Source: Clostridia bacterium
GTDB taxonomy: Bacteria; Bacillota; Clostridia; UMGS1883; UMGS1540
Assembly: GCA_029006755.1 (NCBI GenBank)
Contig: JAQXGO010000091.1
Location: 1 to 50,862 of the forward strand
DNA length: 50,862 bases
Direction of reading: 5' to 3'
A program made the position numbers and the translations under genes. This document shows positions 26,614-34,511 of this stretch, in pieces. How positions within the stretch are numbered: position 1 is the stretch's first letter; each line of letters starts with the position of its first letter. The notes beneath the pieces are model-generated. The model was not told where the DNA came from. It searched no databases and saw nothing but the letters and a program-made list of their open reading frames with translations.

Positions 26614-27368
26614 TTACAAAAAGAATTATTCCTTGTTTGGACGTACGGGACGGCCGCGTTGTAAAGGGCGTTAATTTTTCCGGCCTGTCCGACGTTTCCA
26701 GTCCCGTAGAGCTTGCTAAATACTATAGTGATAACGGCGCAGATGAGCTTGTTTTTTATGACATTACTGCCTCCAGTGAAGGGAGAGCTATCTTTACAGA
26801 TATTTTGAGGGAAGCGGCAAAATCCGTATTTATTCCGCTGACCGTAGGCGGCGGGATTCAAAGCGTTGCAGACTTTGACCGAGTATTAAAATGCGGCGCC
26901 GATAAAGTCAGTGTCAATTCCGGTGCAATTCAAAATCCACAGCTCATTGCCGAGGCGGCCAGGCGCTATGGCAGCCAGTGTGTTGTTATTTCTGCCGACG
27001 TAAAGCGTGTTGACGGCGTCTTTCGCGTTTTTGCTAAGGGCGGCAGAGAAAACACAGGCCTGGAAGCGATTTCATGGATTTGCCAATGTGTTGCACTTGG
27101 TGCCGGCGAGGTGGTGTTAAACTCTATTGACACGGACGGCGTAAAAAAAGGCTTTGATATGGAAATGCTCCGCGCGGTTTCGGAAGCCGTGCAGGTGCCG
27201 GTCATTGCCTCCGGCGGGGCAGGCAAAATAGAGGACTTTGTAGATTTATTCCGGACATTACCGAAGGTAGATGCCGGCCTTGCGGCCTCCATTTTTCATT
27301 TTGGAGAGGTCAAAATCCCGGATTTGAAAGCAAAACTCAAAGAAAATAATATCCCGGTGCGCATTTGA
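26610..27368 (+). CDS. hisF: Imidazole glycerol phosphate synthase, cyclase subunit
   Basis: 252 residues. Barrel enzyme related to HisA, with IPCLDVRDGRVVKGVNF (catalytic Asp near position 11), phosphate motif VGGGIQS, the second Asp in SADVKRVDG and SGGAGK near the end. Forms the complex with HisH that yields IGP and AICAR. Overlaps hisA at ATGA. Confidence 0.96.
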   Translation: MITKRIIPCLDVRDGRVVKGVNFSGLSDVSSPVELAKYYSDNGADELVFYDITASSEGRAIFTDILREAAKSVFIPLTVGGGIQSVADFDRVLKCGADKVSVNSGAIQNPQLIAEAARRYGSQCVVISADVKRVDGVFRVFAKGGRENTGLEAISWICQCVALGAGEVVLNSIDTDGVKKGFDMEMLRAVSEAVQVPVIASGGAGKIEDFVDLFRTLPKVDAGLAASIFHFGEVKIPDLKAKLKENNIPVRI

Positions 27369-27380
27369 AAGGAGAAAACC

Positions 27381-28028
27381 ATGTTGCAAATTGAAGAACT
27401 CAAATTTGACGAAAAAGGCTTAATTCCAGCCATTGTTACGGATGTAGACACCAACAAGGTATTAACCCTTGCCTACATGAATCGGGAAAGCCTTGCCATT
27501 TCTATGGAGAAGGGACTGACCTGCTTTTGGAGCCGTTCCAGGCAGACGCTTTGGTTGAAAGGCGAAACCAGCGGCAACTATCAGCACATCGTTTCCATCA
27601 CAGCGGACTGTGATAAGGATGCGCTTTGGATTCGCGTAAAAAAGGATGGCCCTGCCTGCCATACCGGTGAGGATTCCTGCTTCCATAATCTTGTGCTGGA
27701 TAAGGAGGAGGAAACCTTTTCCATTGAAGGCTTAATGCAGCTAATTGCCGGCAGAAAAGCTGAAAAGAAAGAGGGGTCTTACACCACCTATCTGTTTGAA
27801 AAGGGTATAGATAAAATTCTGAAAAAGGTCGGCGAGGAAAGCACCGAGGTGATTATTGCCGGCAAAGCCAATGACAAAAAGGAAACCATTTACGAAATAT
27901 CTGATCTTGTGTATCATGTCATGGTACTGATGATTGAAATGGGCATTTCGTTGGACGACATAAAGAACGAGCTTGCTTCCAGACATGTGATAGACCATAA
28001 GGTCAAGCAGGAGAAAATGACAAAATGA
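27381..28028 (+). CDS. hisIE: Bifunctional PRA-CH / PRA-PH
   Basis: 215 residues, a fusion. The N-terminal HisI (about 1-115) has [19 protein letters not shown], the metal-binding ADCDKDALW and [11 protein letters not shown]. The C-terminal HisE pyrophosphohydrolase (about 120-210) has [17 protein letters not shown] and [13 protein letters not shown]. Carries out steps 2 and 3. Only a 12-nt gap after hisF, with a GGAGAAA site. Confidence 0.95.
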   Translation: MLQIEELKFDEKGLIPAIVTDVDTNKVLTLAYMNRESLAISMEKGLTCFWSRSRQTLWLKGETSGNYQHIVSITADCDKDALWIRVKKDGPACHTGEDSCFHNLVLDKEEETFSIEGLMQLIAGRKAEKKEGSYTTYLFEKGIDKILKKVGEESTEVIIAGKANDKKETIYEISDLVYHVMVLMIEMGISLDDIKNELASRHVIDHKVKQEKMTK

Positions 28029-28813
28029 TGCTGTCTGATTATCACGTTCATTCTACATATTGCGACGGCATAGATTCGCCGCGGGAGATTGTTCTGTCGG
28101 CCATACAAAAAGGGATGAAACGCATTGGCTTTTCCTCTCATTCCTATACCGCATTTGATGAAAGCTATTGTATGCCCAAGGCGCGCACCCATGCATACCG
28201 CGCAGAAATTGTTGCATTACAAAAAGAATTTGCTGATCAAATCACTATTTTCTGCGGCATTGAACAGGGCTATTATGCGGCGCCGCCGCAGGTGCCCTAT
28301 GACTATGCCATTGGCTCGGTGCATTATCTTTTGTTAGGAGGCAAGTACGAGCCGATAGATGAAAGCCGTGCCATTTTCTGCCGCATTGCCAAGCAGTATT
28401 TCGGCGGGGATTTTTACGCACTGGCAGAGGTCTATTTTGAAACTGTAAGTCATGTAATCGAAAAAACAAATGCCCAAATCATCGGACATTTGGATTTAAT
28501 TGCAAAATTCAATGCAGACAACGCGCTGTTTGATGAAGGGAATGCGCGGTATGTTGCAGCCTATCAGCGAGCCATAGATGCGCTTGTGCCATATCGGGTG
28601 CCTTTTGAACTGAATACCGGGGCCATCTCTCGCGGGCTGAGAAGCGTACCCTATCCAAACGAGGCGATGCAGGCATATATTCATCAAAAAGGCGGCAGTT
28701 TCATTTTGTCCAGCGACAGCCATAGCCGGGACACCTTGTGTTTTGGCTTTGCAGCATGTGCCGAAAAGGCCGCCTCCTATCGGCTGGTGGATTTGACAGA
28801 CGTGCTTGTATAG
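28025..28813 (+). CDS. hisK: Histidinol-phosphatase, PHP family
   Basis: 262 residues. PHP metal motif [11 protein letters not shown] at the N-terminus, SSHSYT, later GHLDLIAKF and a closing SSDSHS, all metal ligands. The HisK/HisJ-type enzyme dephosphorylates histidinol-phosphate, the step missing from the monofunctional HisB. Starts at an ATGATG over the hisIE stop. It is the last gene; a terminator follows. Confidence 0.9.
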   Translation: MMLSDYHVHSTYCDGIDSPREIVLSAIQKGMKRIGFSSHSYTAFDESYCMPKARTHAYRAEIVALQKEFADQITIFCGIEQGYYAAPPQVPYDYAIGSVHYLLLGGKYEPIDESRAIFCRIAKQYFGGDFYALAEVYFETVSHVIEKTNAQIIGHLDLIAKFNADNALFDEGNARYVAAYQRAIDALVPYRVPFELNTGAISRGLRSVPYPNEAMQAYIHQKGGSFILSSDSHSRDTLCFGFAACAEKAASYRLVDLTDVLV

Positions 28814-28837
28814 TCCTATCAGGAAGATTTTGATATC

Positions 28838-28888
28838 AAAAGGGGCCATAGCAAAAAGATTTTATACGCATTTGCTATGGCCCCTTTT
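28838..28888. terminator. Bidirectional terminator between his operon and phosphomutase
   Basis: AAAAGGGGCCATAGCAAA (28838-28855) pairs perfectly with TTTGCTATGGCCCCTTTT (28871-28888), an 18-bp stem with a T-run on both strands. Same AGCAAAAAGATTTT core as the copy at 46090. Confidence 0.9.
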
Positions 28889-28902
28889 TTTGTAAACCGT
28901 TT

Positions 28903-30303
28903 TTATAACCCTAAGAACACGCGCATCTTATCACAAATTTCCGCTGCCTTCTCTTCTGTTTCCATTTCGCAGAAAATTCGAATCAGCGGCTCTGTACCGG
29001 AGAAACGAGCGATAATCCAACCGTCATTTTCAAAGTAAATCTTAAGGCCATCCATATAGCTGACCTTTGCCACAGGCACACCCAGCTCCGGCAATGCTTT
29101 CTCTTCAAACAGCTTTTTCTGTAATTCCTCTTTCTTTTTAGCAGAGAAGGAAAAGTCTGTTTCGTGCATTTCACGCTTGCCGTACAGTGCATATATTTCA
29201 TCCAGAACCTCACTCAGCTTTTTGCCGGTCTTGCAGATCAGTTCTACAAGCAATGCAGAAGCAAAGATCCCGTCCTTACCGCGAATATGACCGCGAATGG
29301 TCAGGCCGCCGCTGGATTCGCCGCCGATTAAGGCATCACTCTCCTCCATTTTCGCGCTGATATGCTTAAATCCAACCGGTACCTCGTAGCAGGTGCGGCC
29401 AAAGGAATCCGCAATCCGGTCTAATAAATGCGTCGTTGCAATGTTTCTGACTACATCGCCTTCCCAGCCTTTATACTTGACAAGATAATAGTAAAGAATG
29501 GACAAAATCTGGTTTGGATGAATAAAGTTTCCCTTATCATCAATAATACCGATACGGTCCGCATCTCCATCGGTTGCAATCCCAATATCATAACCGCCTT
29601 CAAGCACCATGTCACGCAGACGGGTTAAGGTTTTTGCGTTTGGAGAAGGCAGACGGCCGCCAAACAATGTGTCATGTCTGTCATGAATTGTATCTACATC
29701 ACAGCGTGCTGTCATTAAAATCGTCTGCAAGGAGGTTTTCGATACGCCAAACATCGGATCCAGCAGTACCTTCATGTGGCTCTTTTTAATCGCCTCTGTA
29801 TCCACCATTTGCAAAATGCTGTCAATATATTCATTGGAAAGGTTGTAGGGAATGATAAGCCCCTTTTCCTTTGCCTCTGCAAAATTCATGGTCTTTACCA
29901 AAACGCCTTTTTCAATGCGTGCCTCAAACGTTTTTGTAAACTCTACGGAGGCATCTCTTCCGCCCTCTGTAAAAACCTTAATACCGTTATAAGAAGCCGG
30001 GTTATGGCTGGCTGTTACTGCCATGCCATATTTCGCCCCCAGGGTTTTCACGCCATACATAATCATCGGCGTTGGTGCATAAAAGTCAATGAAATAGACC
30101 TTGATGCCGTTTCCGGCAAAGACTTCAGAAGCCCATATGGCCGCTGTATCGGAAAGGAAGCGGCGGTCATAGCCGATTACAATTTTGTCATACTTGTTTT
30201 CGTTCATATCGTCTGCAATTGCCTGAGCAAGCTGCACAATATTTGCCTTAATAAATTCATCCCCGATAATGGCACGCCAGCCACCTGTCCCAAATCGAAT
30301 CAT
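28903..30303 (-). CDS. Phosphoglucomutase/phosphomannomutase family protein
   Basis: 466 residues, full-length alpha-D-phosphohexomutase. RFGTGGWRAI at the N-terminus, catalytic phosphoserine in TASHNP (Ser about 99), Mg loop DGDADRIG, substrate loop GGESSGG and phosphate loop RFSGTEPLIRI. Converts between sugar-1-P and sugar-6-P; glucose versus mannose cannot be told. Overlaps the nucleotidyltransferase gene (ATGA), so it is the third gene of a sugar-nucleotide operon. Confidence 0.9.
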   Translation of the reverse strand: MIRFGTGGWRAIIGDEFIKANIVQLAQAIADDMNENKYDKIVIGYDRRFLSDTAAIWASEVFAGNGIKVYFIDFYAPTPMIMYGVKTLGAKYGMAVTASHNPASYNGIKVFTEGGRDASVEFTKTFEARIEKGVLVKTMNFAEAKEKGLIIPYNLSNEYIDSILQMVDTEAIKKSHMKVLLDPMFGVSKTSLQTILMTARCDVDTIHDRHDTLFGGRLPSPNAKTLTRLRDMVLEGGYDIGIATDGDADRIGIIDDKGNFIHPNQILSILYYYLVKYKGWEGDVVRNIATTHLLDRIADSFGRTCYEVPVGFKHISAKMEESDALIGGESSGGLTIRGHIRGKDGIFASALLVELICKTGKKLSEVLDEIYALYGKREMHETDFSFSAKKKEELQKKLFEEKALPELGVPVAKVSYMDGLKIYFENDGWIIARFSGTEPLIRIFCEMETEEKAAEICDKMRVFLGL

Positions 30304-31043
30304 TCTCTATTCCTTCTTTCTTTTAAATGCTTTTCACAGAAAGCCAAATCTTCCGGCGTGTTTACACCAACAATGGCAACATCATCATGAATGATATAGC
30401 TTTCTACCTTTTTCCCGTTTTGATATAAAATCTTCGGCACATCTGTCAAATAGTATTCACCCTGTGCATTGTTATTTCCGATTTGATGCAGTGCATCGTA
30501 GAGTGCACGACTCTTGGCTACACAGATACCAACATTGAGCTCCCGAATGGCAAGTTGCTCCGGTGTTGCATCCTTTTGCTCTACAATGCCGCAAATCTTG
30601 CCGTCTGCATCCCGCAGAATACGGCCATACGGCAAGGGAGATTCCGAAACCGCTGTTAATATGGTCTGATCGGCACCACTTTCCTGATGCTTTTGCATAA
30701 TGCCCCGGTAGATTTCTGCACAAAACATAGGCATATCCCCAAAGAGAATCATTACATCCCCGTCATAGTCTGCAAAAAGGGATTCTGCCGCTAACACCGC
30801 ATGCCCTGTCCCCTTTTGCTCGGTCTGCAAAGCATAGTGATATGCATCGCCTAAAAACTCTTTGACCATTTCTGCTTTATAACCTACTACGAGTGTAATA
30901 TCCTCCGGTGCAATAAAACCAATGTTGTCCAAAACGTGACGAATAATCGGCCGGCCGCCCAGTTCACGCAGCACCTTGGGTAGATTAAATTGTTCTGACA
31001 TAAGGCGGGTACCTTTTCCCGCTGCTAAGACAATTGCACGCAT
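30300..31043 (-). CDS. Sugar nucleotidyltransferase, GlmU N-domain-like
   Basis: 247 residues. N-terminal LAAGKGTRLMSEQFNLPKVL is the nucleotide-binding signature of NTP transferases; TEQKGTGHAVLAAE and FGDMPMF are the next conserved blocks. This is like the uridylyltransferase domain of GlmU, but no acyltransferase beta-helix follows, so it is a stand-alone transferase. Probably makes an NDP-sugar from the sugar-1-P produced by the kinase upstream (1-nt gap). Confidence 0.85.
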   Translation of the reverse strand: MRAIVLAAGKGTRLMSEQFNLPKVLRELGGRPIIRHVLDNIGFIAPEDITLVVGYKAEMVKEFLGDAYHYALQTEQKGTGHAVLAAESLFADYDGDVMILFGDMPMFCAEIYRGIMQKHQESGADQTILTAVSESPLPYGRILRDADGKICGIVEQKDATPEQLAIRELNVGICVAKSRALYDALHQIGNNNAQGEYYLTDVPKILYQNGKKVESYIIHDDVAIVGVNTPEDLAFCEKHLKERRNRE

Positions 31044-31044
31044 G

Positions 31045-32163
31045 TTAGTTCTCCTTTCTTACCCCTGTATCCTGACTTAATAATTTGGTTGGATAGCCAA
31101 GCTTTTCAATGGCTTCCATAATGCGCTTACAATCCTTTTCCATAGCATATACATAGCCGCAACCGCCACCACCGCTACCGTTGATTTTGCCGCCCAATGC
31201 GCCATTCTCGATTGCTGTGTTTAAAATTTCTTCTATGCGCGGTGTGGAAATATCCAGGCCGTCACGCAGATTGGCATGATGCTTTGTGATGAGACGACCT
31301 ATTGCCGCATCATCAATCACCGGCTGGTTTAAAAGTTCTTTCGCTTCTAATAAGATTCTATAATTATCTGCTGCTGCGGCCAGCACCTTGCGGTAGGGAT
31401 CTTCCAGTTTTTCAATCAGCGCAAGCTTTGCATCATCGGTAAAATCCTTTACGCTCCGAATGCCATAGGGTGCCAGCTTTTCAATGGCCATGAGTGCCGG
31501 CTTTTTGGCGTTTCCGAGAACGCGGGTGGTATCCTTTTGCTGCAAGGAATCAAACAGAATGAATTTGCCGCCCAGCTTTCCGTCCATGCGTTTTACATGG
31601 GTTTCTCCTTCGGAGAAGGACAAGTTGACAAGGCCGCCCAAAGCAGAGGCATACTGATCCATCATGCCGCCCGGCTCTCCAAACTCTGCCACCTCGGCTT
31701 GGAACGCAAGCAACGCTATTTTTTCAGGATTTTCTGCATCCGGATGCCCGATGCCCTCTAAAAGTGCACGGGTCAGCACCACAATCATGGTGCTGGAAGA
31801 ACACATGCCCTTACCAATTGGAATATCTGAATCCATCTGAATATCAAAGCCGCAAAGGGGATACCCGGCGCGCAGTAATACATTGACGGTACTCCGCAGA
31901 TAGTCGCGGTTATTCTCGTATGTAATCGGTTTAGTAATATCAAATTCATACAAGGAATATAATCCCCGGTCATTCGTTGCATTTAAGGTATCAATAGAGG
32001 AATCCCGTATACGGATACGAATGAAAGAATCATCCCGGCGCGATACTTTCGCGCTAAAACGCAGGTTTATGGCAACCGCAATCACCTCAAGTCCTAAATA
32101 ATCTAAATGCTCACCGAACAGGCATAGCCGGCTTGGTGTGGATACGCGAATTTCTGTCTGCAT
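31045..32163 (-). CDS. GHMP-family sugar kinase, galactokinase-like
   Basis: 372 residues. STPSRLCLFGEHLDYLGLEV resembles the galactokinase signature, with GEHLDY in place of GEHTDY. ATP loop IPIGKGMCSSSTMIVV is GHMP motif 2 and KINGSGGGGCGYVY motif 3. The aspartate of MMDQYAS could be the base. It should phosphorylate C1 of a hexose or amino sugar. First gene of kinase - nucleotidyltransferase - mutase, and divergent from an AraC regulator, so a sugar salvage path is likely. The exact sugar is open. Confidence 0.85.
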   Translation of the reverse strand: MQTEIRVSTPSRLCLFGEHLDYLGLEVIAVAINLRFSAKVSRRDDSFIRIRIRDSSIDTLNATNDRGLYSLYEFDITKPITYENNRDYLRSTVNVLLRAGYPLCGFDIQMDSDIPIGKGMCSSSTMIVVLTRALLEGIGHPDAENPEKIALLAFQAEVAEFGEPGGMMDQYASALGGLVNLSFSEGETHVKRMDGKLGGKFILFDSLQQKDTTRVLGNAKKPALMAIEKLAPYGIRSVKDFTDDAKLALIEKLEDPYRKVLAAAADNYRILLEAKELLNQPVIDDAAIGRLITKHHANLRDGLDISTPRIEEILNTAIENGALGGKINGSGGGGCGYVYAMEKDCKRIMEAIEKLGYPTKLLSQDTGVRKEN

Positions 32164-32179
32164 TTTTACATTCAGCCCC

Positions 32180-32216
32180 TTGCAATTATTTTATTTTTCG
32201 TTTATAATGAATTATA
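32180..32216. promoter_or_regulatory. Divergent promoters, araC and sugar kinase operon
   Basis: Plus strand: TTGCAA (32180-32185) - 17 nt - TATAAT (32203-32208) for the regulator. Minus strand: a TATAAT (32216-32211) only 2 bp further right, with a weak -35, for the kinase operon. The two cores overlap, so they probably interfere with each other. Confidence 0.5.
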
Positions 32217-32279
32217 ATAGTTTTCATTGAAAAAGTCTTTATATAGCAGGACATAAATTTTGCACAAAAGGACAGAGAT

Positions 32280-33167
32280 ATGAATTATCGAGCTTTCACC
32301 CCTAAAAATGTTTTATCTGTGGACAGCTTTTTCAGCATCCACTATTTTGCGTATGCCAAAAACTTTGTCTTTACCGGCGAAAGACACGATTTCTGGGAAA
32401 TGGCGTATGTGGATAATGGCGATGTTGGCGTGATGGCGGACACGACCGGTTACACACTGCGACAAGGAGAAGCTATTTTTCATAAGCCTATGGAGTACCA
32501 TAATATATGGGCAAATGGGCGGTACGCGCATGTTCTGATACTGTCCTTTTCCTCGAAAAGTCCGCTCATGGCCTTTTTTAAAAACAAGATTTTAACACTC
32601 GACCAAGAAGATAAGCGGCTTTTGCAGAAGATTATCGAGGAAGCCCGTCGTACATTTGTGGAACCGCTTGATATTGTAGATCTGCCCTGCGTAAGCGAAC
32701 GGACCGATGCCCCGGCAGGCGGCAGCCAGCTTGTGCGGATTTATACGGAGGCGCTTCTGATTGGTCTTGCGCGGAAAAACTCCGCTGTCCCCCATGCGGA
32801 AAGGATTTCCGAAGCGGCAGCAGATGAAAATGAGGATAAAATCGTACAGGCCATTCGTGACTATCTGGCTGCAGATTTAACACGTGAAGTGACGCTTGAT
32901 GACATTTGCGCAATGCTTTGCTTTAGCAAGACCTATTTGAAAGCATTGTTTAAAAAAAGAATGGGCATGGGCATTATCCAATATTTCATTCACATGAAGA
33001 TTAAAGCCGCAAAATGCATGATTGGCGACGGAGAGATGACCTGCAGCCAAATTGCAGAGGCTTGCGGTTTTTCCAGTGTGCATTATTTTTCCAGGACCTT
33101 CAAGGCTCATACAGGTATGACGCCCACAGCCTATGCCCGCTCCGTGCAAAATCGAAAATTATTGTAA
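32280..33167 (+). CDS. AraC-family transcriptional regulator
   Basis: 295 residues. N-terminal cupin sensor (about 15-110, with TLRQGEAIFHKPMEYHN). The C-terminal double HTH (about 180-290) has VTLDDICAMLCFSKTYLKALFK and CSQIAEACGFSSVHYFSRTF, ending in TGMTPTAYA. AAGGAC is the ribosome site. Divergent from the sugar kinase operon, so it most likely controls it in response to the same sugar. Confidence 0.9.
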   Translation: MNYRAFTPKNVLSVDSFFSIHYFAYAKNFVFTGERHDFWEMAYVDNGDVGVMADTTGYTLRQGEAIFHKPMEYHNIWANGRYAHVLILSFSSKSPLMAFFKNKILTLDQEDKRLLQKIIEEARRTFVEPLDIVDLPCVSERTDAPAGGSQLVRIYTEALLIGLARKNSAVPHAERISEAAADENEDKIVQAIRDYLAADLTREVTLDDICAMLCFSKTYLKALFKKRMGMGIIQYFIHMKIKAAKCMIGDGEMTCSQIAEACGFSSVHYFSRTFKAHTGMTPTAYARSVQNRKLL

Positions 33168-33181
33168 AAATAAAAAAAAGC

Positions 33182-33210
33182 TTGAAAATACTGGTATTTT
33201 ATGATATAAT
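33182..33210 (+). promoter_or_regulatory. Promoter of pheST leader
   Basis: TTGAAA (33182-33187) and TATAAT (33205-33210), spacer 17 nt. A short palindrome AAAATAC/GTATTTT lies inside the spacer. Confidence 0.75.
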
Positions 33211-33217
33211 GGCTACA

Positions 33218-33462
33218 CTATATAAATGAAAAGGCTATGAATGGGAGAGTAAGCACTGGCTTGTTTTTAAGAGAGAAGGCGTCATCGGCTGAAAGCGCCT
33301 TTATTACGGTCTTGCTGAAGTTCACCCGGGAGCCGCACCTTTGAAATAGCAGTAGGGGGTGCCGTTGGCGCACGTCACGCGTGAATGAGTGCTCGCCATT
33401 GGCGGGAAATAGGGTGGTACCGCGGAATGTTCGTCCCTTTTTGTAAGGGGCGTTTATTTTTT
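33218..33462 (+). ncRNA. T-box riboswitch (Phe) of pheST
   Basis: The T-box sequence AGGGTGGTACCGCGG is at 33411-33425 (binds the uncharged tRNA end). A GGGAGAGTAAGC Stem I start lies near 33243. The terminator is CGTCCCTT (33432-33439) with AAGGGGCG (33445-33452) and a T-rich tail. I propose TTC at 33321-33323 as the specifier codon (Phe). Uncharged tRNA-Phe would favour the antiterminator and switch on pheS-pheT. Confidence 0.9.
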
Positions 33463-33480
33463 GCAAGGAGGAAATGAAAT

Positions 33481-34500
33481 ATGCAGGAGCAACTGGAAAG
33501 AATTAAAGCCGCTGCCGTGCAGGCCTTAAAAGAATCGGAGGCTTTGCAGGCACTGGAAGATGTGCGCATTAAATATTTAGGCAAAAAAGGCGAATTGACC
33601 GCCGTTTTGCGAGGTATGGGTGCGCTCAGCGCGGAGGAGCGCCCGAAAATCGGGCAGCTTGCCAACAACGTACGTGCCTCTATTGAAGATTTAATTGAAG
33701 CAAAGAAAAAAGCACTTATGGAAAAGGAGCAGGCGGCTCGTCTTGCCGGCGAACGGCTGGATGTTACTGTGCCGGGCACAAGGCGTGCCCTCGCCTCGCG
33801 CCATCCGCTTAAGCAGTTAGAGCGTGAGGTTTGCGATATCTTTATCGGCATGGGCTTTTCCATCGCAGAAGGGCCGGATATTGAAAGTGAATATTATAAT
33901 TTCGAAGCATTGAATCTCCCACCGGATCACCCGGCAAGAGACACACAGGACACCTTTTATATTACAGAGAATGTACTGCTTCGTACGCAAACATCTTCGG
34001 TGCAGATTCACGTTATGGAAAATCAAAAACCGCCATTTAAAATGGTTTCTCCCGGCCGTGTTTATCGTTCGGATGCGCTGGATGCAACCCACTCCCCTGT
34101 TTTTCACCAGATGGAAGGGTTGGTTGTCGATAAGGGAATCACCATGGGCGACTTAAAAGGTACGCTCGAAGCCTTTTTGAAAAAGCTCTATGGCGAAGAT
34201 GTGCGGGTCCGGTTCCGTCCCCACCACTTCCCGTTTACGGAACCGAGCGCAGAAGTCGATATTTCCTGCTTCGTCTGTGGCGGCGAGGGTTGCCGCATTT
34301 GCAAAGGCGAAGGCTGGATTGAAATTTTAGGCGCCGGCATGGTACACCCCAAGGTGCTGCGTGGCTGCGGCATTGACCCTGAGATATACAGCGGCTTTGC
34401 CTTTGGTGTGGGTCTTGAACGTATTGCCATGCGCCGCTATGGTATTGATGATATTCGGTTGTTCTTAGAAAACGACGTCCGTTTTCTAAAACAGTTTTAG
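33481..34500 (+). CDS. pheS: Phenylalanyl-tRNA synthetase alpha subunit
   Basis: 339 residues. N-terminal coiled coil (about 1-90) for tRNA binding, then the class-II core with motif 2 [17 protein letters not shown], the adjacent [17 protein letters not shown] loop, and motif 3 [18 protein letters not shown]. Charges tRNA-Phe as part of the alpha2-beta2 enzyme. AAGGAGG site and T-box control upstream. Confidence 0.96.
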   Translation: MQEQLERIKAAAVQALKESEALQALEDVRIKYLGKKGELTAVLRGMGALSAEERPKIGQLANNVRASIEDLIEAKKKALMEKEQAARLAGERLDVTVPGTRRALASRHPLKQLEREVCDIFIGMGFSIAEGPDIESEYYNFEALNLPPDHPARDTQDTFYITENVLLRTQTSSVQIHVMENQKPPFKMVSPGRVYRSDALDATHSPVFHQMEGLVVDKGITMGDLKGTLEAFLKKLYGEDVRVRFRPHHFPFTEPSAEVDISCFVCGGEGCRICKGEGWIEILGAGMVHPKVLRGCGIDPEIYSGFAFGVGLERIAMRRYGIDDIRLFLENDVRFLKQF

Positions 34501-34511
34501 GAGGGTGTAAA

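Noticed and set aside
33186-33202. Palindrome AAAATAC TG GTATTTT as terminator of the AraC gene
   Set aside because: The loop is only 2 nt and no T-tract follows; it sits in the spacer of the pheST promoter.
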